This document shows, piece by piece, positions 1 to 7,728 of a stretch of DNA of 55,240 bases (positions within the stretch are counted from its first letter, which is position 1; each line of letters starts with the position of its first letter). The stretch is from contig RAYB01000036.1 in assembly GCA_003669055.1 (NCBI GenBank), positions 1-55,240 on the forward strand. The letters run 5' to 3'. The translations under genes were made by a program, and so were the position numbers. The stretch is from a bacterium 1XD21-70 (GTDB lineage: Bacteria > Bacillota > Clostridia > Lachnospirales > Lachnospiraceae). The notes below the pieces were generated by a model. The model searched no databases. It was given only the letters and a program-made list of their open reading frames with translations, and was not told the origin of the DNA.

Positions 1-528
1 GTAAAAATCAGCACTCCCTCAATTTATAAAAAAGTCCTTCAACTGGAAGAAAAAGGATTCATTAAAAGCCGTATTGAGAAAGAGGGAAAAATGCCGGAAA
101 AAGCTGTCTACTCACTAACCCGGCAGGGAGAGCAGGAATTTGAAAAACTTATGCTGGAAATTGCCGCAAAGTCCATTAACATTTATCTGGATTTTAATGC
201 TGTGATTGTAAACCTGGACAGCCTCTCACAAGAAAAACAGAATGTATGTCTGGGAAATATTGAGAACAACATCAAGCAATTAAAATCCTATCTGGAAGAA
301 AATTTTCTTGCAAAGGAAAATATACCGGACGTTCCTGAAAACGGAATGGCAGTTCTGCAGCAGCAGCTTATTCTTGCCAGGGCAATCGAAACATGGATTT
401 CTTCGCTGAAGAAAAATGACGGTAATTCCGGCCTGGATAACGTCACGCCCGATACACCGTCATCAATGAAGAAAACGGGATTTGAAAAGCCATTGTCCGC
501 CGCATATTTGGAGAGGACTGTTTTCTGA
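1..528 (+). CDS. PadR-like transcriptional regulator, 5' end outside window
   Basis: The reading frame is open from base 1, so the gene begins upstream. The 175 visible residues start inside a winged helix-turn-helix (STPSIYKKVLQLEEKGFI, then the wing KMPEKAVYSLTRQGEQEF), the usual PadR layout. An effector/dimerisation region with coiled-coil character follows at about residues 60-130. PadR proteins bind operators and usually repress adjacent exporter or stress genes. The last 35 residues are polar and do not look like a PadR ending, so the 3' end may have been altered by rearrangement. The next gene is the mobile-element gene tnpV, and the regulator's target is not visible. Family call from the wing motif; function inferred. 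Confidence 0.7.
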   Translation, partial: VKISTPSIYKKVLQLEEKGFIKSRIEKEGKMPEKAVYSLTRQGEQEFEKLMLEIAAKSINIYLDFNAVIVNLDSLSQEKQNVCLGNIENNIKQLKSYLEENFLAKENIPDVPENGMAVLQQQLILARAIETWISSLKKNDGNSGLDNVTPDTPSSMKKTGFEKPLSAAYLERTVF

Positions 529-669
529 GAGGTAATATGTAAAGGGTGGTTTCTGCCATCTAATACATGTGACTGCGGCTCATTTGTGGTGAATTGAAAA
601 GCAGTTGTAGGAAAGGAGCAAAAAAGTCTTATAACCGCTTAAAATCTACACAAAAGGAACTGAAATGTT

Positions 670-1041
670 ATGAAATCTCTATTTGAGGAAATGGGCGGTA
701 CATACCGTCAAGTTGGTGGTTATTTCATCCCCAACCTTGTTTTGCCGGATGACGGCGATTATCAGATCGGCAAATACGGACGTATGCGCCGCACCTATTT
801 GAAAGAACACCGAAAAATCCTCTACACCAATTATGTGGTGGAAGGTACTCTGTTCAAGCACCTATACGAGATTGACCAAGCCTGCAACGAGCGTATGGAA
901 ATCATCGTATCCGCTATGTCAGAGAAGGAGGGCGTGACCGAAGCACTTAAAGCGGCTGACCAAATGGAATGGGTACGCCGTAAAAACAGCATCCGCAACC
1001 GTGCAGAGGAAATCGTCTTGACTGAACTTGTATATGCTTAA
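670..1041 (+). CDS. tnpV: TnpV-type transposon-encoded protein
   Basis: A 123-residue protein with the features of TnpV, a small protein of unknown function carried by Tn4451-like and other clostridial mobile elements: an N-terminal block with a GGTYRQVGGYFIPNL motif, then basic helices (KYGRMRRTYLKEHRK, EWVRRKNSIRNRAEEIV). No serine recombinase (TnpX) or tyrosine integrase is visible beside it, so it is probably a leftover of a larger element. It is followed at once by a strong terminator. The start ATG lies shortly after an AAAGGAA stretch. The family is recognised with good confidence; no biochemical role is established. Confidence 0.8.
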   Translation: MKSLFEEMGGTYRQVGGYFIPNLVLPDDGDYQIGKYGRMRRTYLKEHRKILYTNYVVEGTLFKHLYEIDQACNERMEIIVSAMSEKEGVTEALKAADQMEWVRRKNSIRNRAEEIVLTELVYA

Positions 1042-1045
1042 CCAA

Positions 1046-1090
1046 ATGCCCGTTATCGGCTGTATGGCTGATAACGGGCATTATCTTTTT
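1046..1090 (+). terminator. Intrinsic terminator of tnpV
   Basis: Perfect 12-bp arms ATGCCCGTTATC and GATAACGGGCAT with a 12-base loop, followed by TATCTTTTT. It starts five bases after the tnpV stop codon. Confidence 0.88.
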
Positions 1091-1100
1091 GTCGGGAGAT

Positions 1101-1146
1101 CAGTCACCTTTACAGTCACCCTATCAGTCACCTTGGGGTGACTGAT
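1101..1146. repeat. 12-base CAGTCACC iterons plus hairpin
   Basis: CAGTCACC occurs three times at an exact 12-base period (1101, 1113, 1125). The last copy forms a perfect 10-bp hairpin with GGTGACTGAT (1123-1132 with 1137-1146). On the minus strand the unit reads as Lys-Val-Thr-Asp codons. The same KVTD-type repeat lies inside the broken ATP-binding gene about 340 bases away (1455-1490). It is probably a remnant of the repeat-rich linker of a second copy of that gene rather than a regulatory array. Confidence 0.6.
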
Positions 1147-1269
1147 GATGTGTACCAAAGAGCAATCAACAGCTTTTAGGGCGCAATTAAAAGCTTTTTC
1201 AAGGTGAACAACATATTTCTCGCCGACCAATTAACACTTTTTCATTACAAACGCTACTTTTTAGATTTA

Positions 1270-1880
1270 TCATTTGTTGTTGATTTTCCAATAGCCTTTT
1301 CTGTCGGAGCCGATACGCTCAATAGCACCTTTTTCTTTGAACTGTTTTATTCTCTGAACTACCGTTTTTCTGCTAATTCCCATTTTCTCAGAAAGTTGTG
1401 GCATCGTATAGCCGGGATCTTCTGCGAGAAGCGATAACAAGGCACGTTCTTCATTAGTCACCTTATCAATCACCCGATCAGTCACTTTTCCAAAACGAAT
1501 AACCCTGTCCTCCGGTGCGGTAAACTTAATCATAATGTCGCCGGGATTGATTGTGTAAACGGGCTGCGGCACACCATCTTTCTCACAAGCAGAGCAGATT
1601 TTTTCAATGCCTCGTCCCCAACTTTCGATGAAGCCTGCCAAATAGAACACATGGGCAATATTGGGATTGTACGGACTGGAAGCGTGTTTACGCATCAAGT
1701 TCTCCAATGTCCAGTTTTCGGGCAGACAACCGCAGTTGGCGATATACAACCTATCCTCATATACGCTTATCTGAATCGGAACACCGGCCTGATACTGTTT
1801 ATGGCACAGAGCATTTAGCAGAGCTTCACGCAGAACTGCTTCCGGTACAAAATATCGCTCAATGCGCTGCATACCCTCGT
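1270..1880 (-). pseudogene. ATP-binding/AlbA-2 (RecG-like) protein, N-terminal half deleted
   Basis: About 200 residues remain of a protein family normally near 450-500 residues, made of an N-terminal AlbA_2 (Schlafen-like) domain, a GHKL-type HATPase_c_4 domain and a C-terminal winged helix. The visible part starts in the HATPase region (RIERYFVPEAVLREALLNALCHKQYQ, then YEDRLYIANCG and GFIESWGRGIEKI), continues through a KVTDRVIDKVTN repeat linker and ends in a helix-turn-helix (MPQLSEKMGISRKTVVQRIK). The whole AlbA_2 half is missing: upstream of about 1880 the sequence switches to another gene in another frame. Such genes are common accessory cargo of clostridial conjugative elements and are probably regulatory. 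This copy cannot be functional in its normal form. Confidence 0.75.
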
Positions 1881-2438
1881 AGAATCAATGAACTGCTGCT
1901 TTATCCATTCGTAAGGCTCGGCGTATTCTCTCTGGAAGTTCATATTGACAGCCATCGGCTTGTTTGTTGACATCGTCAAAGCAAGTGCCATCATCGCACG
2001 GTCATTGCTTATATTCCACATGGATTCCACGCCACGCTTGACCACATCCGGCTTGACAAAAGGAAAGAACAAATCCAGATAGTCCATCGTGGACATGGAT
2101 TCCTCACGGATGAAATGGTTCTTTGGCAGATATACCGCTTCATAATCCATAAAGCTCGGTGTGGTGGGCAGCGCTGTCATAAGACCAAGCAAGCCATACT
2201 TCACCGCAAAGTGCTGAATTGCCTTTTGTATCTCCTGCGGTGTTTTCTTCTGCGATTCCATCCGCCCAATATCAATGGCATCCAAAATAAGCCGCTGATA
2301 TTCGCTCAGCGGATCGTAAATCCCCGGCTGTGCTGTTGGTGTAGGCGTGAGATAAAGCATACCATTCTCCGCCGTTTTCCATTCATATTCACTATATCGC
2401 ACCCAATGTGAACTAGTGCGTTGAAATATACTTTTCAT
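1815..2438 (-). pseudogene. ICE-associated protein, DUF6076-like, C-terminus lost
   Basis: An N-terminal fragment of about 185 authentic residues (from MKSIFQRTSSHW to EPYEWIKQQFID). The frame then runs into the anti-frame of the neighbouring ATP-binding gene for about 20 meaningless residues. From memory the fragment resembles a DUF6076-type protein carried by clostridial ICEs, whose complete form has a C-terminal zinc-finger-like Cys motif that is absent here. The family name is held loosely. The start at 2438 is chosen because it falls just after the stop of the upstream gene (2443); an in-frame alternative lies at 2462. The junction near 1880 marks a deletion that removed the end of this gene and the beginning of the next. 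Confidence 0.5.
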
Positions 2439-2442
2439 AATC

Positions 2443-2724
2443 TCACCTACGTCTCCAATCATCTATTCCATACTTGGTTAAAAGTTCCCGTGCCTGCTCC
2501 ATGCCGCTTTCGGTAATATATACCGACTTGGAACGGGAGGGATGATTGCCCTGCCGTATGTAATCCTTATCATCCAGTTCGTTCAGTATATCAAAATCGT
2601 AACCTTTCCAAGCATAAAAATCCTTTGCCCCGTCAAACTTCTCTCCCTGTGCAAATCGAGAGAGATATAAGAGTATCAGCGTTAATTCCCGCATTGCTTC
2701 TTCGGCTTTTATCTTATCACTCAT
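2443..2724 (-). CDS. DUF6429 family protein
   Basis: A 93-residue protein with the pattern of the DUF6429 family: an N-terminal helix (AMRELTLILLYLSRF), the central AWKGYDFDILNELDDKDYI block and a C-terminal KSVYITESGMEQARELLTKYG. The layout is winged-helix-like (helices, wing, LTESG turn), but no function is established. The ATG at 2724 is preferred over an upstream in-frame GTG because a GGAGG site lies 11 bases before it. It abuts the truncated DUF6076-like gene (stop at 2443, start at 2438), suggesting a former two-gene transcription unit within a conjugative element. Confidence 0.75.
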   Translation of the reverse strand: MSDKIKAEEAMRELTLILLYLSRFAQGEKFDGAKDFYAWKGYDFDILNELDDKDYIRQGNHPSRSKSVYITESGMEQARELLTKYGIDDWRRR

Positions 2725-2775
2725 TGCAATCTGTTCCTCCACTATGTATTGTAACCCATATTGTCTATAATTATA

Positions 2776-3513
2776 TTACGTTTTGCTGCTATTTTCAATG
2801 TCTATGCCATTTTCGATTAGAAATTCTTTTTCAAGCAATGTCAAGGGCTGCTGTGCCTGCACTTTTTCGGTAAGTGCGGCAAGCAGCTTTTTCCGTATTT
2901 TTTTGAGCATGGTGTTCCGCACCTTGCGGATATTGCGGTCTGACTGCCCACGGATTGCGGCAATCTTGACAGAACTGTACTGCCGCAGAACTGGCAGGAA
3001 CAGGAGGAATTTGTGATCCTCGTTTAACTCCCGCAGGATGACAGACATATCCTTATCCGTCACAAGCTCGTGTATATCGTAAGGACAGTAAAAGATCGTA
3101 TCTATGAAATCGCCCTTTCGCTCCTGCCGCTTTAGTACATCGTTCAGCGTGTCGGGGAAGCATAAAGTATCCTCGGATGCACCGTAATCAAGGGGAACAT
3201 CATCTCCGCTTCGGTATAGCTCATGGTATCGCTCCTTGCGCTGACGGTTGGCATCGAGCCGGTCATACCACGCAACAAGATTTTCGTAATCTTTGAGAGT
3301 TCGTGCGGAATCCTCCAAGCGTTTGAGAGCCTGCGTCCGAAACTCACGCTTCAAGAGCTGTTGTTCGGGCTGCTCATCCCCGGTATCGTCGGGGGTATCT
3401 TCTTCCGCATCATCCCAAAGGGCGTTTTCATCTTCGTCCTCGTCATCGACTATGTAATCGGAATCGTCCGCTTCATATTCATCTTCGTAATCGGTATCTT
3501 CATCTAAATACAC
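2776..3513 (-). CDS. Sigma-70-like/HTH protein of conjugative elements, acidic N-terminus
   Basis: A 245-residue protein. Residues 1-50 are extremely acidic (YLDEDTDYEDEYEADDSD and onward), the middle is helical and charged, and residues about 180-225 contain a region-4-like helix-turn-helix (VKIAAIRGQSDRNIRKVRNTMLKKI). Proteins of this kind are common in clostridial ICEs and annotated as sigma-factor-like; a role in element gene expression is inferred. The frame is open upstream to 3828, but that part is IS3 transposase. The native start is taken as GTG at 3513, preceded by an AGAGAGGTGGG ribosome site. The gene itself seems intact, although the IS insertion lies immediately upstream and has probably replaced its promoter. 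Confidence 0.65.
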   Translation of the reverse strand: MYLDEDTDYEDEYEADDSDYIVDDEDEDENALWDDAEEDTPDDTGDEQPEQQLLKREFRTQALKRLEDSARTLKDYENLVAWYDRLDANRQRKERYHELYRSGDDVPLDYGASEDTLCFPDTLNDVLKRQERKGDFIDTIFYCPYDIHELVTDKDMSVILRELNEDHKFLLFLPVLRQYSSVKIAAIRGQSDRNIRKVRNTMLKKIRKKLLAALTEKVQAQQPLTLLEKEFLIENGIDIENSSKT

Positions 3514-3529
3514 TTTCCCACCTCTCTCC

Positions 3530-3990
3530 TCTGTACCTGTTCCATATTTAAACTCTGTCACATCGGTTGCCCACTTCTCATTTAAGTGCTCTGCGGTGAA
3601 CTCCCGGTTTAATATATTTTCTGCTATGCATGCCGGATCCACCGCCGGCCTGGTATAGCAGTTATTCCTGTGCTTGATGATGGGCTGTATCTTTTTTTTG
3701 CGGCAGATACGCAGAATCCTCTTGTCATTTGCCTGAATTCCCTGACCATGGGCAAGGGTATCCCGGATCCGGCGGTATCCCATATCAGGATGTTCCCCAT
3801 GCAGTTGTTCGATTTTCTTCGCAGGCATTTCATTAAAGCCTTCCTTTTCCGTATGGACGTGGCTGCCCCATTTATAATAGGCGCTTCTGCCGATGCCCCC
3901 TAATTCACAGAGAATACGGATTGGATAATCCGGGGTGTCCCTGCAGGAGGCCCTGAATGGCTGTGTATACGGCCTGGTTCCGTGTGGCTC
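3530..3990 (-). pseudogene. IS3 transposase OrfB remnant, frameshifted and truncated
   Basis: The visible frame contains the N-terminal HTH_21 block of IS3-family OrfB: DYPIRILCELGGIGRSAYYKW, HGEHPDMGYRRIRD, then NEKWATDVTEFKYG, the beginning of the DDE catalytic domain carrying its first Asp. All later catalytic residues are missing. One extra C in the run at 3931-3934 breaks the frame: upstream codons read VYTAIQGLLQGHP in one frame, downstream codons read DYPIRILCEL in the next. It is fused in frame to the neighbouring sigma-like gene, giving a spurious 350-residue open frame. Confidence 0.75.
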
Positions 3991-4033
3991 TTAGCGTCAC
4001 CTCCCCTCTGTTTCCCCGGGTTTTTTTAATAAA

Positions 4034-4171
4034 TCAATCCCCATTTGCTGTTTTCTGGCTTTGGCTTCCAGCATCCTGTTCTCTGCCTGCAGTCTTTCCC
4101 GCCAGATATTCTTTGACTGCTTTTAATTTGTCTGCTGCATCCCATTCATCCCGCTTTTTTCTTCTTCCCAT
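4034..4171 (-). pseudogene. IS3 OrfA remnant with internal deletion
   Basis: Forty-five codons from an ATG with an AAGGAG site upstream. The first 26 residues (MGRRKKRDEWDAADKLKAVK and onward) match the OrfA start typical of IS150-like elements. The helix-turn-helix middle is deleted, and the rest is out of frame: the adjacent frame carries the expected OrfA ending LEAKARKQQMGIDLLKK. The protein cannot function. Confidence 0.65.
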
Positions 4172-4212
4172 AAAATATGCTCCTTATACAATAGACATTT
4201 AATTATTTCCTG

Positions 4213-4237
4213 TGTCTACCATATAGGGAGCATATCA
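4213..4237. repeat. Terminal inverted repeat of IS3 remnant
   Basis: Read from the minus strand the end begins TGATATGCTCCC and ends GGTAGACA, the pattern of IS150-group left ends. No partner repeat is visible on the other side, in line with truncation. Confidence 0.55.
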
Positions 4238-4320
4238 TTTATGCGGCTTTCAGAGCATGGGAAACACTTAGACAATATTTTATATTCCTACGCTCAAAAA
4301 TGGCGTTCTACTGCGCAACA

Positions 4321-4371
4321 AAAAGCAGAGAACCGACCACTAATGAAAGTGATGTACTCTCTGCTTTTGTT
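4321..4371 (+). terminator. Stem-loop with perfect 11-bp arms (terminator-like)
   Basis: AAAAGCAGAGA (4321-4331) pairs with TCTCTGCTTTT (4358-4368) around a 26-base loop, followed by GTTTG. It lies in the AT-rich gap between the IS end and the broken toxin gene. In type III toxin-antitoxin loci a terminator stands between the antitoxin repeats and the toxin, and this may be what is left of it. No 30-40-base antitoxin repeats are visible in 4238-4442. Confidence 0.45.
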
Positions 4372-4442
4372 TGCACCCTGTTTGTCAGCGTTAATGATAG
4401 TTGTTGTGAATACCTCCTTATCAACGTAAAACTAAGAACTCT

Positions 4443-4916
4443 ATGGATTTTTCAAAGATTGAAATGAATGGGAAGCTTTTAGGTGTCCTAAATTTTAATC
4501 TGATGATACCTATTGAAGAAGGACAATTATAGCTTGTTGATACAACTATTTTTAAGAGAGATAGGGAAAATATCAAATATTATAAGCGATTGTGTGTTCA
4601 GGAATTAGAATGGTGCCAGATCAATAGTGAAGTAATCTGTAATAAAGCAAATGTCTTGTATAAAAAGTATATTTCCAGTGAACCATTTTCAGGCAGAAGC
4701 CGCTGCCTGAATTTTCCTAAATTAGAATCACATATCTTATTTGTCCTTCCTTTGCTAATTGAATTTTCGGAGAAATTTAAGAAAGCATTTCAATCAATTC
4801 TTCTTGCCCTGTTCATTTCATGTTATAATTTGTTACAGGTTTTTCTTTCCCTTATTTTTGCCCTTATGAGAGTTCGTAACATGAGGGAAAAGGATATAAC
4901 AAAAGGGAAAGTCTAA
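4443..4916 (+). pseudogene. ToxN/AbiQ-type (type III TA) endoribonuclease toxin, C-terminal remnant
   Basis: The frame from 4443 reads DFSKIEMNGKLLGVLNFNLM, then an IPIEEGQL block interrupted by an in-frame TAG at 4530, then LVDTTIF, YYKRLCVQELEWCQINSEVI and ANVLYKKYISSEP. This matches the middle and C-terminal part of the ToxN/AbiQ/CptN family, whose members have an INFNNMIPV-like block, a Q-L-x-WC motif and a terminal LYxxY helix. The first 60-70 residues, including the start of the fold, are missing, and the C-terminal tail after about 4735 no longer resembles the family. With no antitoxin repeats upstream, this is a dead phage-defence or plasmid-stability module. Confidence 0.6.
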
Positions 4917-5044
4917 CGGCAAAACCGTCCACAGGCGCGTTTTGCGCCCCTTTTCCGGCTCTGTTTCCTTCCGCGCTGAAAAGTTTTGCTAGAATAACTC
5001 AAAAACCACTTGGCAAAACCTTCATGGCTCACCGCCCGGTTTTC
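4917..5044. other. Island/core boundary region, no gene seen
   Basis: Base composition changes here from the AT-rich island to the GC-richer core. I see no gene, tRNA or clear attachment-site repeat. A clean att site would need comparison with an empty locus. Confidence 0.4.
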
Positions 5045-5608
5045 TTATACGCCTCCCAACAGATGCCCTGCTAGGATCCGGACTCCCATTAGTACCAGGA
5101 TCACGCCTCCGGCCAGTTCTGCTTTTGACTTATATCGGCAGCCGAAGGCCGTGCCTATTTTGACGCCGATGACAGACAATAAAAAGGTGGTGGCTCCGAT
5201 ACATGATACGGCAGGGAGAATATGGACATTGAGAAAGGCAAAGGTGACACCGACAGCCAGTGCATCAATGCTGGTGGCAACGGCCAGGCCGATCATATCC
5301 TTGGCATAGACAGAGGCATCGCAGGTTTCCTCCTCTGGGTTTAGGGCTTCCCGGATCATGTTGCCCCCAATCATGCCCAACAGCAAAAATGCAATCCAGT
5401 GGTCATAGGCCACGATGGCATCTTGGAAATAGCTGCCCAGAAAATAGCCGATGGCAGGCATCAGAGCCTGGAAGCCTCCAAAGTAGAGGCCGATGACCAG
5501 GGCGCTTTTTATGCGCAGCTTTCCCATGGAAAGCCCTTTGCAGACAGATACGGCAAAAGCATCCATGGAAAGGCCGACGGCGATCAGAAATAATTCCAGT
5601 AATGACAT
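5045..5608 (-). CDS. mntP: MntP manganese efflux pump
   Basis: A 187-residue, six-helix membrane protein of the MntP family, which exports Mn2+ and protects from manganese excess. Two homologous halves are visible, each with the family's helix bearing conserved Asp: [15 protein letters not shown] in helix 1 and [15 protein letters not shown] in helix 4. The ATG at 5608 is used because AGGAGGG stands eight bases before it; the longer open frame lacks a ribosome site. It lies 41 bases downstream of the MATE exporter on the same strand and is probably co-transcribed. I looked for a yybP-ykoY manganese riboswitch ahead of the pair and did not find one. Confidence 0.92.
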   Translation of the reverse strand: MSLLELFLIAVGLSMDAFAVSVCKGLSMGKLRIKSALVIGLYFGGFQALMPAIGYFLGSYFQDAIVAYDHWIAFLLLGMIGGNMIREALNPEEETCDASVYAKDMIGLAVATSIDALAVGVTFAFLNVHILPAVSCIGATTFLLSVIGVKIGTAFGCRYKSKAELAGGVILVLMGVRILAGHLLGGV

Positions 5609-5649
5609 GGGGATACCCTCCTGAAGCAATATATGTACAAAGAATGGAT

Positions 5650-7020
5650 TTATGCTTCCATCCCACGGATTTTCTGGTCATAGATCCGCTTGAAGAGGGC
5701 TGTGCTCATCACCACGGAGGTGATCTCCGCCAAAGGGAAGGAATACCATACTGCGGGCAGCCCCCGCAGGCGGGCGAAAAGCCAGGCGATGGGCAGGATG
5801 CAGAAAAGCTGCCTGGCCACGGAAACAATGAGGCTGTACATACCATTGCCCAGAGCCTGGAATACAGAGCCGACGATGATGCAATAGCCGGCGAACAGAA
5901 AACTCAGGCTGATCAGGCGCAGTGCGGGAACACCGATTTCCAGCATATGGTCAGAGGCGTCAAACAGAAGGAGCAGTTCGCGCGGAAACAGCTGGAAGGC
6001 GGCCAGGCCAAACAGCATGATGCCCACGGCGATAAAGATGCTCAGCCGGGCGGTGTCCATGATCCGCTTCCGGTTCCTGGCCCCATAGTTGTAGGCAATG
6101 ATGGGGATCATGCCGTTGTTGAGCCCAAATACCGGCATAAAGATAAAGCTTTGCAGCTTGAAATATACGCCGAAAACCGTCACGGCCGTGGAGGAGAAGG
6201 CTCCTAAGATCTTGTTCATGCCGTAGGTCATCACCGAGGAGATGGACTGCATGACAATCGAGGGGATACCCACTACATAGATGATGCGGATGACGCGTTT
6301 GTCCGGGGAAAAACCTTTCATGCGGATGCTCACGTCCGTGTTCCATTTATAGTTGAAGAACAGGGAGAGGAACATGGCCAAAAACTGCCCGGTGACCGTG
6401 GCAATGGCAGCGCCGCGGATGCCCAAGGCCGGAAAGCCGCAAAGGCCAAAGATCATGACCGGGTCAAGGATGATATTGGCGATGGCGCCGCATCCCTGGG
6501 AAAACATGTTGTAGATCGTTTTTCCCGTGGACTGCATGATCCTCTCCAGCATCATTTCCAGATAAAAGCCAATAGAAAAGATCAGGCATATCTGCAGGTA
6601 CTGGACGCCGTATTCGATAATCATGGGGTCATCGGTCTGGCTGGCAAAATAGATGCGGGAGGCAAATATGCCGAATAAGGCAAAGGCCAGGGATCCGAGG
6701 ACAGCCAGGAAAATGCCGTTTTGGGCAGCTTTTTGGGCTTCCTTTTGGTTGTGCTCACCCAGGGAGCGGGAGAGCAGGGCGTTGACACCGACACAGGTGC
6801 CGGAAGAGACTGCGATCATCAGGCTCTGGATCGGGAAGGCCATCGAGATGGCGGCCAGGGCGGCTTCATCGATCCGTGAGACAAAGATACTGTCGATGAT
6901 ATTGTACATGGCCTGCACCAGCATGGAAACGATCATCGGCAGGGACATGCTGACCAGCAGCCGGTTGACGGGCATGGTGCCCATCCGGTTTTCTTCGTGT
7001 TGTGATGTTTTCTGGGGCAT
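5650..7020 (-). CDS. MATE family multidrug/Na+ antiporter
   Basis: A 456-residue protein with about twelve membrane helices and the two-halved layout of MATE exporters (NorM/DinF/MepA class). The N-terminal signature [23 protein letters not shown] and DSIFVSR is typical of Firmicute MATE proteins close to MepA. Such transporters expel cationic drugs or metabolites using Na+ or H+ gradients; the substrate here is unknown. The ATG at 7020 has a CAGGAGG site at the right distance. A consensus promoter lies just upstream, and mntP follows, so the pair forms an operon. Confidence 0.9.
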   Translation of the reverse strand: MPQKTSQHEENRMGTMPVNRLLVSMSLPMIVSMLVQAMYNIIDSIFVSRIDEAALAAISMAFPIQSLMIAVSSGTCVGVNALLSRSLGEHNQKEAQKAAQNGIFLAVLGSLAFALFGIFASRIYFASQTDDPMIIEYGVQYLQICLIFSIGFYLEMMLERIMQSTGKTIYNMFSQGCGAIANIILDPVMIFGLCGFPALGIRGAAIATVTGQFLAMFLSLFFNYKWNTDVSIRMKGFSPDKRVIRIIYVVGIPSIVMQSISSVMTYGMNKILGAFSSTAVTVFGVYFKLQSFIFMPVFGLNNGMIPIIAYNYGARNRKRIMDTARLSIFIAVGIMLFGLAAFQLFPRELLLLFDASDHMLEIGVPALRLISLSFLFAGYCIIVGSVFQALGNGMYSLIVSVARQLFCILPIAWLFARLRGLPAVWYSFPLAEITSVVMSTALFKRIYDQKIRGMEA

Positions 7021-7057
7021 AAAAAAACCTCCTGATTTTTTCGTTAGCGTGCTGACT

Positions 7058-7086
7058 ATTCTACTCCTATTGGCATAGCTTGTCAA
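7058..7086 (-). promoter_or_regulatory. Sigma-A promoter of the MATE-mntP operon
   Basis: On the minus strand: TTGACA (7086-7081), a 17-base spacer and TAGAAT (7063-7058), placed about 40 bases before the MATE start codon. Confidence 0.8.
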
Positions 7087-7195
7087 CCAGGAATAAGCGT
7101 TTTTGAGACAAAGCCCGGCATTTGTACGGCCTGGCTCTGGAGAAGAATGACAACAAAGAACCTGCCAGGGAAGAAATGTTTGTGAAAATTAGGTA

Positions 7196-7227
7196 TTGCA
7201 TTCAAAAATCGGCTATGCTAATATAAT
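7196..7227 (+). promoter_or_regulatory. Promoter of the T-box/aspS-gatCAB transcript
   Basis: TTGCAT (7196-7201), a 17-base spacer and TAATAT (7219-7224), overlapping a second possible -10, TATAAT (7222-7227). The T-box leader starts just downstream. Confidence 0.65.
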
Positions 7228-7231
7228 ACCA

Positions 7232-7590
7232 ATTTAATGCGGCAAAGCATGAAAAAGGCTGGGAAGGAGACTCTTGCCCACGGGACTTCGACAGGAAGAC
7301 GGCGCCACCGACTGAGAACGCCGTCAGGTTGGACCAGGCAGACAGGGAACACTCCGGAGCCGGTATCCTGAACCACAGGGAAGCCAGGGCGGCGGGCAAA
7401 GGCATTTGCCCAGGTGCTGGAAGGAACCAAAGTAGGGATACCCGGATGGCATCCGTTATCTGCCAGGAGTGGAGCGGCGGCCTTTGTAGCGGGCTGTTGA
7501 CCTCAATGCGGGTGGTACCGCGGAACATGGCCTGATAAAGCGGCGTGTCCCGTCCCGGAATATGTAACAGTATTCCGGGGCGGTTTTTTT
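7232..7590 (+). promoter_or_regulatory. T-box riboswitch leader of aspS-gatCAB, probably tRNA-Asn responsive
   Basis: The leader has a long stem I with a strong distal helix (GACGGCG with CGCCGTC), the T-box core GGTGGTACCGCGG at 7511-7523, and a terminator (CCCGGAATA with TATTCCGGG, then CGGTTTTTTT) at 7554-7590. T-box RNAs bind a specific uncharged tRNA and then switch from terminator to antiterminator. In the presumed specifier loop, between helix TTGCC/GGCAG and basal helix GGAG/CTCC, the triplet AAC (7348-7350) is followed by A, fitting asparagine. A GAC triplet (7341-7343, aspartate) in the same strand is the alternative. Asn control fits the downstream transamidation genes. Confidence 0.88.
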
Positions 7591-7728
7591 ATTTTACAAA
7601 TGCACCGTGAGGGGCTCCAAACCGGAATCAGAACTGCCATCCGGCCATGACCGGGCGGCGGCAAACCGTAACAGCATGTGCCGCGGGGGAAGAAAACCGT
7701 AGCGGCGGAAGTAGGATGGAGGAGAACG

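Larger units (their letters stand above)
3530..4237 (-). mobile_element. IS3-family (IS150-like) insertion sequence remnant
   Basis: A decayed IS3-type element read on the minus strand. It has a terminal inverted-repeat candidate at 4213-4237 (starts TGATATGCTCCC, ends GGTAGACA, like IS150-group ends), an orfA remnant and an orfB remnant. An A-run followed by ACCC near 4019-4027 resembles the -1 frameshift window that makes OrfAB in intact members. The other IS end is missing: orfB homology stops after ATDVTEFKYGTG at about 3540, where the sigma-like gene's leader begins. The element is therefore truncated and immobile. Confidence 0.75.

Noticed and set aside
1101-1146. CRISPR-like short repeat array.
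   Set aside because: Unit length is 12 bases with no unique spacers, and it matches a protein-coding repeat nearby.
4241-4429. A 62-codon plus-strand frame next to the IS end.
   Set aside because: It spans the terminator-like hairpin, has no ribosome site and resembles nothing I know.
5602-6207. A 201-codon plus-strand frame across the MATE gene.
   Set aside because: Gly/His/Gln-rich composition; the MATE exporter on the minus strand is intact and recognisable.
7021-7190. Possible manganese riboswitch before the MATE-mntP operon.
   Set aside because: A plain promoter lies about 40 bases from the start codon, leaving no room for a yybP-ykoY fold.
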